Part shown: in pieces, positions 42,098 to 50,346 of the stretch
How positions within the stretch are numbered: position 1 is the stretch's first letter
Layout of the letters: every line of letters begins with the position of its first letter
Assembly (NCBI RefSeq): GCF_025947145.1
Contig: NZ_CP109999.1
Location: 2,542,001 to 2,606,000, forward strand
Source of the DNA: Flavobacterium sp. N1994
GTDB taxonomy: Bacteria; Bacteroidota; Bacteroidia; Flavobacteriales; Flavobacteriaceae
Reading direction: 5' to 3'
DNA: 64,000 nucleotides
The notes under the pieces: generated by a model
Databases searched by the model: none
What the model saw: only the letters and a program-made list of their open reading frames with translations
Told to the model about the DNA's origin: nothing
Program-made: the position numbers and the translations under genes

Positions 42098-42964
42098 ATG
42101 GATGCAAGATTTAGAGAAATACAACAAATAATGTTAGATAAAAAAGCAGAAGCTTCACAGCTAAATGCTTTAGATGTTTTAACAGATTCTGAGATAACTG
42201 CGAGCGGAGCCACTTCAAGTAGTAAGGTTGCCAACTGGCGTTTATTTATTTGGATATTTTCTTTTTCTCTTTGGCTACATGAAAAAGTTGTTTCTTCAAA
42301 CGCTGCTAAAACAAGACCCCAAAATATTCCTAATTATCAATCAATGGTGATGTCTTATATTGATGGGTGTCCTATTATTTGGGCAAATAATCAATTTCAG
42401 TTTGACACTACCGGTTTAACATCTGCTGAAGTTGCTTCTAGAATGATAATAAAAAGATGTGCCGTATTAACTACCTCAAGAGGGATTTTAGTAAAAATAG
42501 CAACTGAAAGTGGAGCTACAACAGCTCCAGTCACAAATGACCAAGCAATTGCGATTTTATATTACATAAATAAAAATACTCAGCCTGGTGTTAATGTAAC
42601 ATTGATAAATAAAGCACCTGATCAAATCAAGCTTACAATTGATGTTTATATCGATCCGTTAATAATTGAAATTTCAACCGGTAAATTAAAAAATACAACT
42701 GAAGAGATTTACCCTGTAAAAGATGCAATTAAAGAGTACCTGAGAAACCTTGAGTTTAATGGAGCTCTATCAAAAAGCAAACTTGAGGATTATATACAAA
42801 AGGCGGCAGGAGTTGTTGATTTTCAAACTCTATTATTACAATGGAAATATGAGTCACTTCCTTTTATGGATTTGGGGATTTATAAAATTGCAAACTCCGG
42901 GCATTTTGAAATACTTGATGCTGATTTAACTATAAACTATAAGAGTAATGGTACTTTGGGATAA
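42098..42964 (+). CDS. Baseplate J-like protein
   Basis: 288 residues. GVNVTLINKAPDQIKLTIDV, YIDPLIIEISTGKLKNTTEE and IYPVKDAIKEYLRNLEFNGA match the C-terminal half of baseplate J wedge proteins, and the last part SKLEDYIQKAAGVVDFQTLL is typical. It forms the baseplate wedge. Overlaps the following gene by 17 bases. Confidence 0.82.
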   Translation: MDARFREIQQIMLDKKAEASQLNALDVLTDSEITASGATSSSKVANWRLFIWIFSFSLWLHEKVVSSNAAKTRPQNIPNYQSMVMSYIDGCPIIWANNQFQFDTTGLTSAEVASRMIIKRCAVLTTSRGILVKIATESGATTAPVTNDQAIAILYYINKNTQPGVNVTLINKAPDQIKLTIDVYIDPLIIEISTGKLKNTTEEIYPVKDAIKEYLRNLEFNGALSKSKLEDYIQKAAGVVDFQTLLLQWKYESLPFMDLGIYKIANSGHFEILDADLTINYKSNGTLG

Positions 42965-43442
42965 AGTTGACTTTTCAGTTTTGATACGAGAGCTTTTGCC
43001 AACTTTCAAAAGAAAGCCAAAATTCCTTGCTCTTTTTGATACGTTTATTTCTGCATTGATTAGGATTTATAATGAAACTTTTTACACGCTTCAACACGAT
43101 GGTAGAAAGATTTATTTAGAAAAGGTTTTAAATGATTATTACAATATTGAAGGTTATAATCCTAGTCAACATGATGAAACAAAGAAAATTTACATTACAA
43201 ACGTTGCTCAGATACAGGAAGTATTTATTTATCAGCCTTTAGAAAATAACCCAGTTTTTTTGGGTGACTCGAGTAATACTATTCAGGTTTTTATAAATCA
43301 AGAAGATGAAACTTTGAATGAATACAGCTTTACAATTTTTATACCGGACACTGTAGTTTTTGATGAGCAGGATTTAAGAGCTGAATTTGGGAAATATGAA
43401 TATATAGGAAGATTATACAATATTGAAACTTACACGATATGA
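42948..43442 (+). CDS. Tail protein I-like baseplate protein
   Basis: 164 residues, directly after gpJ, the position of P2 gpI/Mu gp48. Contains FSVLIRELLPTFKRKPKFLA and EKVLNDYYNIEGYNPSQHDE. The C-terminal part is beta-rich (IQVFINQEDETLNEYSFTIF). Assigned mainly by order. The start shares sequence with the end of the wedge gene. Confidence 0.68.
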   Translation: MVLWDKVDFSVLIRELLPTFKRKPKFLALFDTFISALIRIYNETFYTLQHDGRKIYLEKVLNDYYNIEGYNPSQHDETKKIYITNVAQIQEVFIYQPLENNPVFLGDSSNTIQVFINQEDETLNEYSFTIFIPDTVVFDEQDLRAEFGKYEYIGRLYNIETYTI

Positions 43443-44311
43443 GTAATATTATAGATTTTAGCCAGTTAGGTGGTTATAGATTGGAGCAACCGACATTTGA
43501 TAAAATGCAGTCTACTTACTTTGGAATTCTTGATGCCTTGATGGGTCATTTGAGAGTACCAAATAGCGGAAAATTTATTGTTTCAGGTTGTGAATTTGCA
43601 GCGGGAAATATTGCTCCTGGTATCATGTACATAGATGGTGTTCTTTGTCCTTTTGCGGGTACTACAACTGGAACTGAAACAACCGGAACTAAAATTAAAA
43701 AGAATGTTACTACAGGTTCGTTATCATTTGAAAACGGAACTAATCCAGTTGTGTTTACGGTAACCAATGCAATTGTAGATGCGACAGGAACTGCGCTTAG
43801 TGCATTTACTAGAATACCATACAATGATGTAGTGCCGTGGTCAACTTTAATAGACGTTCCTGCTGACCTCGTACATGATGCCGGATATGTTCATACAGAT
43901 GAAAACTTCACGGCTGCATTATTAGCTAAGCTTAACGGAATTGCTGCCAATGCAGAGGTAAACGTTCAAGTTGATTGGTTAGAGACCGATATCACATCTG
44001 ATGCTTACATTAAAAATAAACCTCTTGGTTTATTATTGACTTACCTAAAGCAAGGAACTTATGTTCATGGTGATTTGATTACGAGTGAGCAATTGGTAAC
44101 GATAAGCTTTGCAGATATAGGTACTGCTAATTACAAAGTAGTTGGGGCATTAGAGGGTTCAGGTTCTGCTTGGACTGCTGATAGTGCAGTCATTTGGGGA
44201 ATTAGAAATAAAACGTCAACATCCTTCCAATTATCGTTACAGGATAGGGGTAATTTTAGCGGTCAGGCATTGACCTTTGATTATATTTTAATACCAAAAA
44301 ATAATAACTAA
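43439..44311 (+). CDS. Tail fibre / baseplate-attached structural protein
   Basis: 290 residues. N-terminal attachment part (FSQLGGYRLEQPTFDKMQST, then YFGILDALMGHL). The middle ALLAKLNGIAANAEVNVQVD is a common fibre repeat pattern ('LL.kLdGIe.nA..Nvq.Dw'). The C-terminal part may be the tip. First gene of the fibre cluster. Confidence 0.7.
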   Translation: MSNIIDFSQLGGYRLEQPTFDKMQSTYFGILDALMGHLRVPNSGKFIVSGCEFAAGNIAPGIMYIDGVLCPFAGTTTGTETTGTKIKKNVTTGSLSFENGTNPVVFTVTNAIVDATGTALSAFTRIPYNDVVPWSTLIDVPADLVHDAGYVHTDENFTAALLAKLNGIAANAEVNVQVDWLETDITSDAYIKNKPLGLLLTYLKQGTYVHGDLITSEQLVTISFADIGTANYKVVGALEGSGSAWTADSAVIWGIRNKTSTSFQLSLQDRGNFSGQALTFDYILIPKNNN

Positions 44312-44314
44312 GCT

Positions 44315-44812
44315 ATGAAAAAGACATATTTCAGTGCAATTTCACGTCCAGATAAACCATTTATATCTTGGAATTCAGTTGGTAATTTTACTCCTACTGA
44401 GTTTGCCGCTTCTGAGTATGCGGATGATCCTTTAATTATCTCTGAGGATGACTTACCTAATCCTATTAATGTTTTTGGTGTTTGTCCTTTAAAAATTGTT
44501 AGTGGAGTTTTAGAAGATAGAACACCAGGCGAAATGGCTGTTTTTGAAACTGAGTACAATATTATCATGGGAGTGAAGTCTGAACGGTTAAAAAAACAGG
44601 CTATTGATGATGATAAGTTTACTTATGATGGTCAACAGTTCCCAATGGACGAGGTTAGCCGTTTATTTTACTTAGCAATAGAAAAGAACCGTGGCAACTC
44701 AAAAATCAAAACCATGAGTAACACGCTTTACTCTTTACTTGATGCTAACATTGATGCGTTCTTGGCAGCGTATTACTCAAGATTATTAACAATCTCTCAA
44801 CATACAATCTAA
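44315..44812 (+). CDS. Hypothetical tail-cluster protein
   Basis: 165 residues. MKKTYFSAISRPDKPFISWN ... AIEKNRGNSKIKTMSNTLYS. Overlaps the next gene by one base. No family recognised; likely part of the tail tip. Confidence 0.6.
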   Translation: MKKTYFSAISRPDKPFISWNSVGNFTPTEFAASEYADDPLIISEDDLPNPINVFGVCPLKIVSGVLEDRTPGEMAVFETEYNIIMGVKSERLKKQAIDDDKFTYDGQQFPMDEVSRLFYLAIEKNRGNSKIKTMSNTLYSLLDANIDAFLAAYYSRLLTISQHTI

Positions 44813-45522
44813 TGTTACAGAACGGAAATCCACCTCAAAAAATTGATACTCCTGAGCGATTAGCCTGGGCAGTTGGTAAAGACCCAAAAACGTATGAGTC
44901 TGCTGCTGACTATAATTTTTTATTGAATAGATTAACAGTACTTTGGGCTATTGCTAATCCTAACCCGGCTAATTTTCATCCTAGCAGAAAGATTGACTTA
45001 GGTACAATTTCAGTTCCATTCATTACTTATCTTAATACTAACACTGCTAGAACGTTTTTAGAGCCTTCTTTTGTAGTTTATAAAGTTGGAGAAATTCAGT
45101 ATGTCTATGCATTTGTTGGTAAAGAGGGAACTTATGGAATAGGACATGTTCCATTGACTGAAGCCCAATTCATATTTTTAAGTTCAACTGATATACCAGA
45201 GCCAACTCTACCTAGTCGAAAAATAGCATTTGGGACGCTAAGTGGTGATGTTTTTGATGCATCAGTAAATAGCTTAGGATATGAAATTACAGTAAATCAA
45301 GTAGATGATTATTGGTTAACAAATATTCCTTTTTTTCCTACGACTGTTGTGAGAATTCAGGATCCTTTAAATATAACTATTGATACTGGAGGTTTTGTAA
45401 AGGCATCCTGGTTTAATCAAGGAGGATTTGTAGCATTAAAAAATGTTTATTTTCCACAACAAGGAGCTACATCTGATGGCGGTGAGTTTTCTCATGCCTA
45501 CATAGAATTTGAACAATTATAA
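44812..45522 (+). CDS. Hypothetical tail-cluster protein
   Basis: 236 residues, beta-rich. MLQNGNPPQKIDTPERLAWA ... PSFVVYKVGEIQYVYAFVGK. Possible fibre or adhesin domain with a hydrophobic core; no recognised family. Confidence 0.6.
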   Translation: MLQNGNPPQKIDTPERLAWAVGKDPKTYESAADYNFLLNRLTVLWAIANPNPANFHPSRKIDLGTISVPFITYLNTNTARTFLEPSFVVYKVGEIQYVYAFVGKEGTYGIGHVPLTEAQFIFLSSTDIPEPTLPSRKIAFGTLSGDVFDASVNSLGYEITVNQVDDYWLTNIPFFPTTVVRIQDPLNITIDTGGFVKASWFNQGGFVALKNVYFPQQGATSDGGEFSHAYIEFEQL

Positions 45523-45524
45523 TT

Positions 45525-45893
45525 ATGAAACAACAGGTAACTATAGACCCAAGTATAGCGGGTATTGTAAACATTGCGACTATTGGTAAAAATGAAATTG
45601 TACCGATTTATTTTGAGGCTGAGCAAAATTGGGTTGGCTCTTATGTCTACAAAGTTTGGACAACGGATAAAAAAACGACAGCTCTTACTATTCCAGAAAC
45701 TTTTGATGTTCAAGTCGATGCTCCACCCGCAGAGCCTGTAGTTTATAAAACTATTGAGGTTATTGAAAAAATAATGACTTTAATTATTGCTCCGGCTAAA
45801 CAGAATTTAACCTCAGGTGATTTTTACTTTGAAATCATTGAGCAAAACTCAAGCAGAGTAGTATTTAAAGGAGTTAAAAAAATAGTTGAATAA
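45525..45893 (+). CDS. Hypothetical tail-cluster protein, Ig-like
   Basis: 122 residues, mostly beta-strand (EIVPIYFEAEQNWVGSYVYK, DVQVDAPPAEP, TSGDFYFEIIEQNSSRVVFK). The pattern resembles Ig-like baseplate or fibre-associated domains. Ends on the start of the next gene. Confidence 0.58.
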   Translation: MKQQVTIDPSIAGIVNIATIGKNEIVPIYFEAEQNWVGSYVYKVWTTDKKTTALTIPETFDVQVDAPPAEPVVYKTIEVIEKIMTLIIAPAKQNLTSGDFYFEIIEQNSSRVVFKGVKKIVE

Positions 45894-46120
45894 TGATTGT
45901 AACCATTACATCACCGGAAGCAATTAAAGCAACAGTAACTTGTGGCAAACCTGACATTATTGAGGTTGTTCAAGCTATGTCCGTTAATGTAGTTTTATCT
46001 GTTTTCAGGGATGGATTATCAGCTTATCAGATTGCGCTTAAATATGGTTTTATAGGTACTGAAGAGGAATGGAACAACCAAAACCAAAACCCAACTATTG
46101 ACGGTGGATTAATATTTTAA
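45893..46120 (+). CDS. Small tail-cluster protein ending in TIDGG motif
   Basis: 75 residues. Contains GLSAYQIALKYGFIGTEEEW, a motif common in phage fibre proteins, where 'S.yqiA...Gf.Gte..W' precedes repeats. Ends NPTIDGGLIF, similar to the end of the next gene (STIDGGTF). Confidence 0.65.
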   Translation: MIVTITSPEAIKATVTCGKPDIIEVVQAMSVNVVLSVFRDGLSAYQIALKYGFIGTEEEWNNQNQNPTIDGGLIF

Positions 46121-46130
46121 ATAAAAGATT

Positions 46131-46577
46131 ATGAGTAATATAATTAGACTTAGAACTAAAACAACAACGGGAGCTCCAGCGCTTACCGATTTTCAGGCAA
46201 CTCGAGAAATCATTTTTGTTGCTCCTGATAATGCCTTTTATATTAAAAAGGATGTTAGTACCATAGTAGGTCCTTTTGTTGTGGCTGGTGCCGGAGCTGA
46301 TATGCAAAAGTCAGTTTATGACACTAACAATAATGGTAAGGTAGATAATGCCGACAATGCAGATAAATTGGGTGGTGTTGCTGCCGCTAATTATGCTACT
46401 ACAGCATCTGTTACTGCTGCAATCAATGCTTTGATAAATTCTGCACCAGGTGCATTAGACACTTTGAATGAACTTGCTAATGCATTGGGTAACGATCCAA
46501 ATTTTGCATCAACAATAACTGCATCTCTTGCCTCAAAGCTTGATGCTAATTCAACCATTGACGGCGGTACATTTTAA
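46131..46577 (+). CDS. Tail fibre protein
   Basis: 148 residues. An N-terminal beta part (NIIRLRTKTTTGAPALTDFQ) is followed by the fibre-repeat pattern DNADNADKLGGVAAANYATT, then APGALDTLNELANALGNDPN, widespread in receptor-binding fibres. Ends STIDGGTF. A probable host-recognition component. Confidence 0.75.
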   Translation: MSNIIRLRTKTTTGAPALTDFQATREIIFVAPDNAFYIKKDVSTIVGPFVVAGAGADMQKSVYDTNNNGKVDNADNADKLGGVAAANYATTASVTAAINALINSAPGALDTLNELANALGNDPNFASTITASLASKLDANSTIDGGTF

Positions 46578-46579
46578 CT

Positions 46580-47314
46580 ATGGCAAATACTATTAAAATA
46601 AAAAGAAGTAATACTACCGGAACGGTACCAAGTTCTTTGGCTGATGGCGAAATTGCCATTAACCAAAAGGACAAACTTTTATTTTATAGAGATGATGCCG
46701 GTAATGTGAAATCATTGGATTTAACTAATCCAGTTCCAGATGCAAGTAGTTCGGTAAAAGGGAAAGGTAAGCTTTATACTAGTACAGGTTCCGCGACTGA
46801 TGGGTCAATGACTCAGAATGCTATTACTACCGAATTAGCGAGTAGAGTTAAAAGAATAGTTAATGATACGACGGCTGTGCCTATTACTGGAGTCACAACT
46901 GAAGCTTTAGCAAAAACCTATACTATAACGCCAGGCACTTTACCATCAAGTGGCTTTTTAGATTTATTTATTTACTCAACACGAAGTGGAAGTAGCTCCG
47001 CCTATACTGTATCAGTTAAAATAAATTCAACCAATAATTTTGCTACTGCCAATTTAATTGCATTGGTTCAAACAGGAGGTAATTTCAATCCTAATATGCA
47101 AATAACTAGAAAGTTTACACTAAAAAGCGGTAATATTTTAAATGCAGCGCTCACGACGGCTGGAACTAATAACTATTCAGATTACGGAGCTTATGCAAGT
47201 CCGGTTTCATTTGCTTGTGATAATACCAGTAATAATATCTATTTATTTATATCAATAACACCAACTAGTTCATTGTCAACTTGCCAAATAGAAAGTGTTG
47301 AAATCAAAGTTTAA
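46580..47314 (+). CDS. Tail fibre / receptor-binding protein
   Basis: 244 residues. N-terminal IKIKRSNTTGTVPSSLADGE followed by IAINQKDKLLFYRD is the common phage tail motif ('pss.L..GElaiN..d..lfyrd'). The C-terminal part is Ser/Thr-rich and beta-rich (YTVSVKINSTNNFATANLIA), a likely receptor-binding tip. Confidence 0.72.
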   Translation: MANTIKIKRSNTTGTVPSSLADGEIAINQKDKLLFYRDDAGNVKSLDLTNPVPDASSSVKGKGKLYTSTGSATDGSMTQNAITTELASRVKRIVNDTTAVPITGVTTEALAKTYTITPGTLPSSGFLDLFIYSTRSGSSSAYTVSVKINSTNNFATANLIALVQTGGNFNPNMQITRKFTLKSGNILNAALTTAGTNNYSDYGAYASPVSFACDNTSNNIYLFISITPTSSLSTCQIESVEIKV

Positions 47315-47740
47315 ATGAAAACAGTCGTTGAGAAACAAACAGGAAAAGTAATTTATCTTACTGCGATTGAAGTAGAAATCAGTGCAGATCAATTTATTAT
47401 TGACGATTATCCTCAAGGAGAATTTAACAATCCTTATTATGATTTTACAAAGAAACTTTTTTATGAAGGTGTTCCAGTTAGTGAAGTGGCTCCTGTTCCT
47501 TTAGAAGTTGCTCTTTGGAGAATAAGAACTATTTTGAAGCTTAATGATAAGCAAACCATTATTGAAGATGCTTTAAATAGTTTGGAGGATCCAATAAAAA
47601 CTGCTGCACTCAATATTTGGCAATTTGGGACAACAATAGAAAGGCAAAGTCAAACGGTAGTTTTGTTACAAGGCATTTTACAAATGACAGATGAACAAGT
47701 TGATGAAATATTTATAGAAGCTAACAATATACAATTATGA
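47315..47740 (+). CDS. Tail-fibre-associated hypothetical protein
   Basis: 141 residues: beta-rich start (TGKVIYLTAIEVEISADQFI) and helical C-terminal half (PLEVALWRIRTILKLNDKQT, MTDEQVDEIFIEA). It follows the fibre genes, where fibre-assembly proteins are found. Function inferred from position. Confidence 0.6.
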   Translation: MKTVVEKQTGKVIYLTAIEVEISADQFIIDDYPQGEFNNPYYDFTKKLFYEGVPVSEVAPVPLEVALWRIRTILKLNDKQTIIEDALNSLEDPIKTAALNIWQFGTTIERQSQTVVLLQGILQMTDEQVDEIFIEANNIQL

Positions 47741-48093
47741 AAAAGTACTTAACTCTTAGAACGCTATACCACATCTTAATTGGAATAGCAATTGACTATG
47801 ATTTCTTTTTAATGTGTGGACTTAACACAAAAAACTTTCCATTGACTGCTGAGTATTGGAATAACTATTTTACTCCTTTGATTGGATTACTACCGGCAGG
47901 TTTCATTTGCTTTAAATGGGATAAATGGCAGCAGGAAAAGTTTAAAGTTAATCAAGATATCAATAAAGTATATATAACTGCTGTAGCGGGAGTATTTGGC
48001 GGTCTTTTCGCTATGTTATACCCCAATTGGATTTTTGCAGTAGTATTTTCTGGAGTTTCAGTTGTATTGATTTTAAAACACTACAAGGAATAA
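47737..48093 (+). CDS. Candidate holin (small polytopic membrane protein)
   Basis: 118 residues with about four hydrophobic segments (TLYHILIGIAIDYDFFLM, YFTPLIGLLPAGFICF, VYITAVAGVFGGLFAML, WIFAVVFSGVSVVLIL). A small multi-helix membrane protein in a phage that has a cytosolic endolysin is a reasonable holin candidate, although it lies far from the lysis genes. Confidence 0.6.
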   Translation: MKKYLTLRTLYHILIGIAIDYDFFLMCGLNTKNFPLTAEYWNNYFTPLIGLLPAGFICFKWDKWQQEKFKVNQDINKVYITAVAGVFGGLFAMLYPNWIFAVVFSGVSVVLILKHYKE

Positions 48094-48100
48094 CACTATA

Positions 48101-48241
48101 ATTCTCTGGAGGAGAGAATAAAAAAAGCCCTCCAACATTTAAAAACTTCTCACGGTATTTTAAATTTATAGCACAAAGCCACAGCGTTGGAGGACATAAG
48201 TCTTCTATGCTGTGGCTTCGCTATTTTATAAAATCCGTGAG
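48101..48241 (+). ncRNA. Highly structured RNA element upstream of the modification operon
   Basis: ATTCTCT-GGAGG-AGAGAAT (48101-48119) comes first. A long stem follows, CTCACGG with CCGTGAG plus ATTTTA/TAAAAT and ATAGC/GCTAT (48149-48172 with 48220-48241). It encloses a perfect 10-bp stem AAGCCACAGC/GCTGTGGCTT (48176-48185, 48209-48218). Inner-loop GTTGGAGG (48186-48193) is fully complementary to CCTCCAAC (48129-48136), and GGAGG in the first loop competes for the same CCTCC. Ends 29 bases before the operon's first gene. It has the form of a pseudoknotted regulatory leader or switch. Confidence 0.7.
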
Positions 48242-48270
48242 AGCTGCAAAGTAAACTAAAATTTATAGAT

Positions 48271-48399
48271 ATGGCAAAAGAATTTAATTACAAACCACAA
48301 TATGGCGTGATTGTCATTTGTGAGAGTGAAGACGAGCAAAAGCGCGTTTTTGAGGAGTTACAAAAAGAGGGTAAAAAACTAAAAGTAGTTACAACGTGA
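48271..48399 (+). CDS. Small protein (42 aa) at the head of the modification operon
   Basis: MAKEFNYKPQYGVIVICESE ... FEELQKEGKKLKVVTT, a compact alpha/beta pattern ('GVIVICesE.eQ..vFe.L...G.k.kVV'). I recall similar tiny proteins beside such phage ATPase genes, but cannot confirm it here. Its stop overlaps the ATPase GTG start, implying coupled translation. Confidence 0.7.
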   Translation: MAKEFNYKPQYGVIVICESEDEQKRVFEELQKEGKKLKVVTT

Positions 48400-49091
48400 A
48401 AATTATAGTAAATAATAGTACAAAGAATTTTGAAAGCTATAGAGCTCAGCGAGTGAAATCATTGTTTAATGCTGAGGATGGTTCAAGCTTTAATAAAGAG
48501 TTTGACATTGATATTGATAGTTTGGAATGGGGTATTGGTTTAATCATTGGCGCAAGTGGTTCCGGTAAGTCTTCAGTTGGTAGACAGTTTTTTCAAGAAA
48601 ATAAGATTGTCGATTTATATGAAGGTTGGGATTTTGGGAAGCCCATTGTTGACTGTATTTTACCGGAAGGTGACTTCAATACTGTAACTGGAGCTTTGGC
48701 AGCTGTTGGATTGGGCGATGTTCCTAGCTGGTTACGTCCTTTAAATGCGCTTTCAAATGGTCAGCAGTTCCGAGCGGGTCTCGCTAGATTAATTACTGAG
48801 GCACCTGACGAGGTAGTAGTTGATGAATTCACTAGTGTGGTTGACCGTCAAATTGCTAAAATTGGCGCAATGGCATTTGGTAAAGGTTGGCGGCGTAATA
48901 AAGGGAAAAAGGTAGTTTTACTTTCGTGCCACTATGATATTATTGAATGGCTCCAACCAGACTGGGTGTATGACTTAAACACCAAAGTATTAAAAAAAAA
49001 ATTGAAATCGGGAACCGACCACAAATCAAACTTGATATTTGGAAGGTCAGCGGAAGTTACTGGAAAGAATTTAAAGAGCATTATTATTTAG
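48396..49091 (+). CDS. ABC-type ATPase of the putative DNA-modification operon
   Basis: 231 residues starting at GTG. Walker A GASGSGKSS near 53, ABC-signature-like LSNGQQFRAGLAR near 127, Walker B DEVVVDEFTSVVDR near 144, and a switch His in LLSCHYDIIEWLQ near 180. No membrane partner is present, so it is not a transporter. In the -1 frame after an A10 run (48992-49001) a GNAT domain follows, so the gene probably encodes a 374-residue ATPase-GNAT fusion. Confidence 0.82.
   Translation: MKIIVNNSTKNFESYRAQRVKSLFNAEDGSSFNKEFDIDIDSLEWGIGLIIGASGSGKSSVGRQFFQENKIVDLYEGWDFGKPIVDCILPEGDFNTVTGALAAVGLGDVPSWLRPLNALSNGQQFRAGLARLITEAPDEVVVDEFTSVVDRQIAKIGAMAFGKGWRRNKGKKVVLLSCHYDIIEWLQPDWVYDLNTKVLKKKLKSGTDHKSNLIFGRSAEVTGKNLKSIII
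48992..49001 (+). promoter_or_regulatory. A10 run at the ATPase/GNAT junction (probable slippage site)
   Basis: Ten consecutive A. The ATPase frame reads TTA AAA AAA AAA TTG; the GNAT frame is -1 and open from 48974. The GNAT frame has no ATG, GTG or TTG until 49145, inside the conserved fold. Ribosomal or transcriptional slippage here would join the two; a plain indel mutation is the alternative. Confidence 0.65.
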
Positions 49092-49519
49092 ATCTACCTC
49101 ACCCACCCGCTGCTGAGTATTTCGTTGGAGTTGTTGATGGCGAGTTGGTTGCTCATGTTGCAGTTTGCCCATTGTTCACAGCTAAGGCATATAGGGCAAC
49201 TAGATTAGTTGTTATGCCTGAGTGGCAAGGAGCCGGAGTTGGTACAGCTTTTTTAAATGAAGTAATGCAATACCATTTGGAGGGTAATGGTAGATGTGGG
49301 CATAAGTACTCTACCTTTTTCCATACAAGTCATCCACAGCTTTCCGGTTATTTACGCAATGCCGGTGTTTGGAAACAAACTGGTGCAATGCTGTATGGAG
49401 CCAATAAGACCAGGAGTAATGCAAGTATAACAAAAACTGGAAAAAAAGGCAGTATAACTGGCTGTGGTTATGGCGGTCATTTCCGTGCAGTTCAAAGTTT
49501 TAAGTATATAGGAAAATGA
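49002..49519 (+). CDS. GNAT acyltransferase domain (reached from the ATPase frame)
   Basis: About 172 residues in the -1 frame: IEIGNRPQIKLDIWKVSGSY, WKEFKEHYYL, AEYFVGVVDGELVAHVAVCP, then the acyl-CoA-binding motif RLVVMPEWQGAGVGTAFLNE. The fold is GNAT, as in Mu Mom, and the location at the phage right end matches mom. Translation from TTG 49145 alone would lack the first strands. Predicted to transfer a carbon group to a base or precursor. The stop overlaps the formyltransferase ATG. Confidence 0.75.
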
Positions 49520-50184
49520 AAAAATTAAGAGTTTTTATTAGCGGTCAAAAGTATTTTGGCGAATTAGTGTTTAGTATGATATCTCAACTTGATTTTGTCG
49601 AGATAGTTGGAGTATGCTCTCCGGTAGATGATAAGTATCTAACTAAAACAGCTCATAAGTTTGGAGTGTCTATTATTCCATCGGGTTCATTAAAAGCCGA
49701 TACAATGCCCGATAATGTAGATATTGGCATTACGGCTCACTCTTTTGATTATATTGGCAGAAAAACGAGATATAAGGCTAAAATCGGTTGGATTGGATAT
49801 CATCCAAGTTTATTACCACGTCATCGGGGTAGGTCATCAATAGAATGGGCTATCAGAATGCGCGACCCCATTACAGGTGGTTCAGTCTTTTGGCTTAATG
49901 ATGGGATTGATAGAGGTGATATTGCTTACCAAGACTGGGTATTCATTGACCCGAAGCTTTATTCTATGGATCCAAAGAAAGCTGCTAAACGGTTGTGGGA
50001 GTATGAGCTTCAGGATATGGGATTAAGATTGATAAAACAGGCTTTGATTGATATTAATGCCGGTAAAATAATAAAGGTACCACAAGATGCTAGATATAGC
50101 ACTTTTGAGCCAAACACAGATGTCAAAGATGTATTCAAACCTGATTTGTTGATGATAGAACAACATGGTTCACCCTCAACTTAA
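49516..50184 (+). CDS. Formyltransferase-family protein of the modification operon
   Basis: 222 residues of the methionyl-tRNA/GAR formyltransferase fold. GYHPSLLPRHRGRSSIEWAI near residue 95 holds the family HPSLLP-RG motif, and GGSVFWLNDGIDRGDIAYQD near 118 the catalytic Asp region. It binds folate or a formyl donor in characterised members. It overlaps the GNAT frame by 4 bases. With the ATPase it suggests a multi-step nucleotide modification rather than tRNA formylation. Confidence 0.85.
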   Translation: MKKLRVFISGQKYFGELVFSMISQLDFVEIVGVCSPVDDKYLTKTAHKFGVSIIPSGSLKADTMPDNVDIGITAHSFDYIGRKTRYKAKIGWIGYHPSLLPRHRGRSSIEWAIRMRDPITGGSVFWLNDGIDRGDIAYQDWVFIDPKLYSMDPKKAAKRLWEYELQDMGLRLIKQALIDINAGKIIKVPQDARYSTFEPNTDVKDVFKPDLLMIEQHGSPST

Positions 50185-50225
50185 ATACATAGTAAAGATA
50201 GTGAATACATAGGAAACTACCAAAT

Positions 50226-50275
50226 AAAAAGAGTAAAAAAACACTAAAAAAGTGAAGTTTTTACTCTTTTTTTAT
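50226..50275. terminator. Bidirectional terminator near the phage right end
   Basis: AAAGAGTAAAAA and TTTTTACTCTTT form a long stem around a CACT/AGTG inner pair, with A and T runs on each side. Ends the modification operon. Confidence 0.82.
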
Positions 50276-50346
50276 GGTATTTAAACACTGATTAAACCAG
50301 CTTTAAATAAAGTTATATATTTGTTAACCGACACGAAAAAAATTGC

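Noticed and set aside
48101..48241. Retron or diversity-generating RNA
   Set aside because: No reverse transcriptase or template/variable repeat pair is present in the window.
49145..49519. GNAT gene starting independently at TTG 49145
   Set aside because: This start would remove the first strands of the fold, which are plainly encoded upstream in the same frame; slippage from the ATPase frame fits better.
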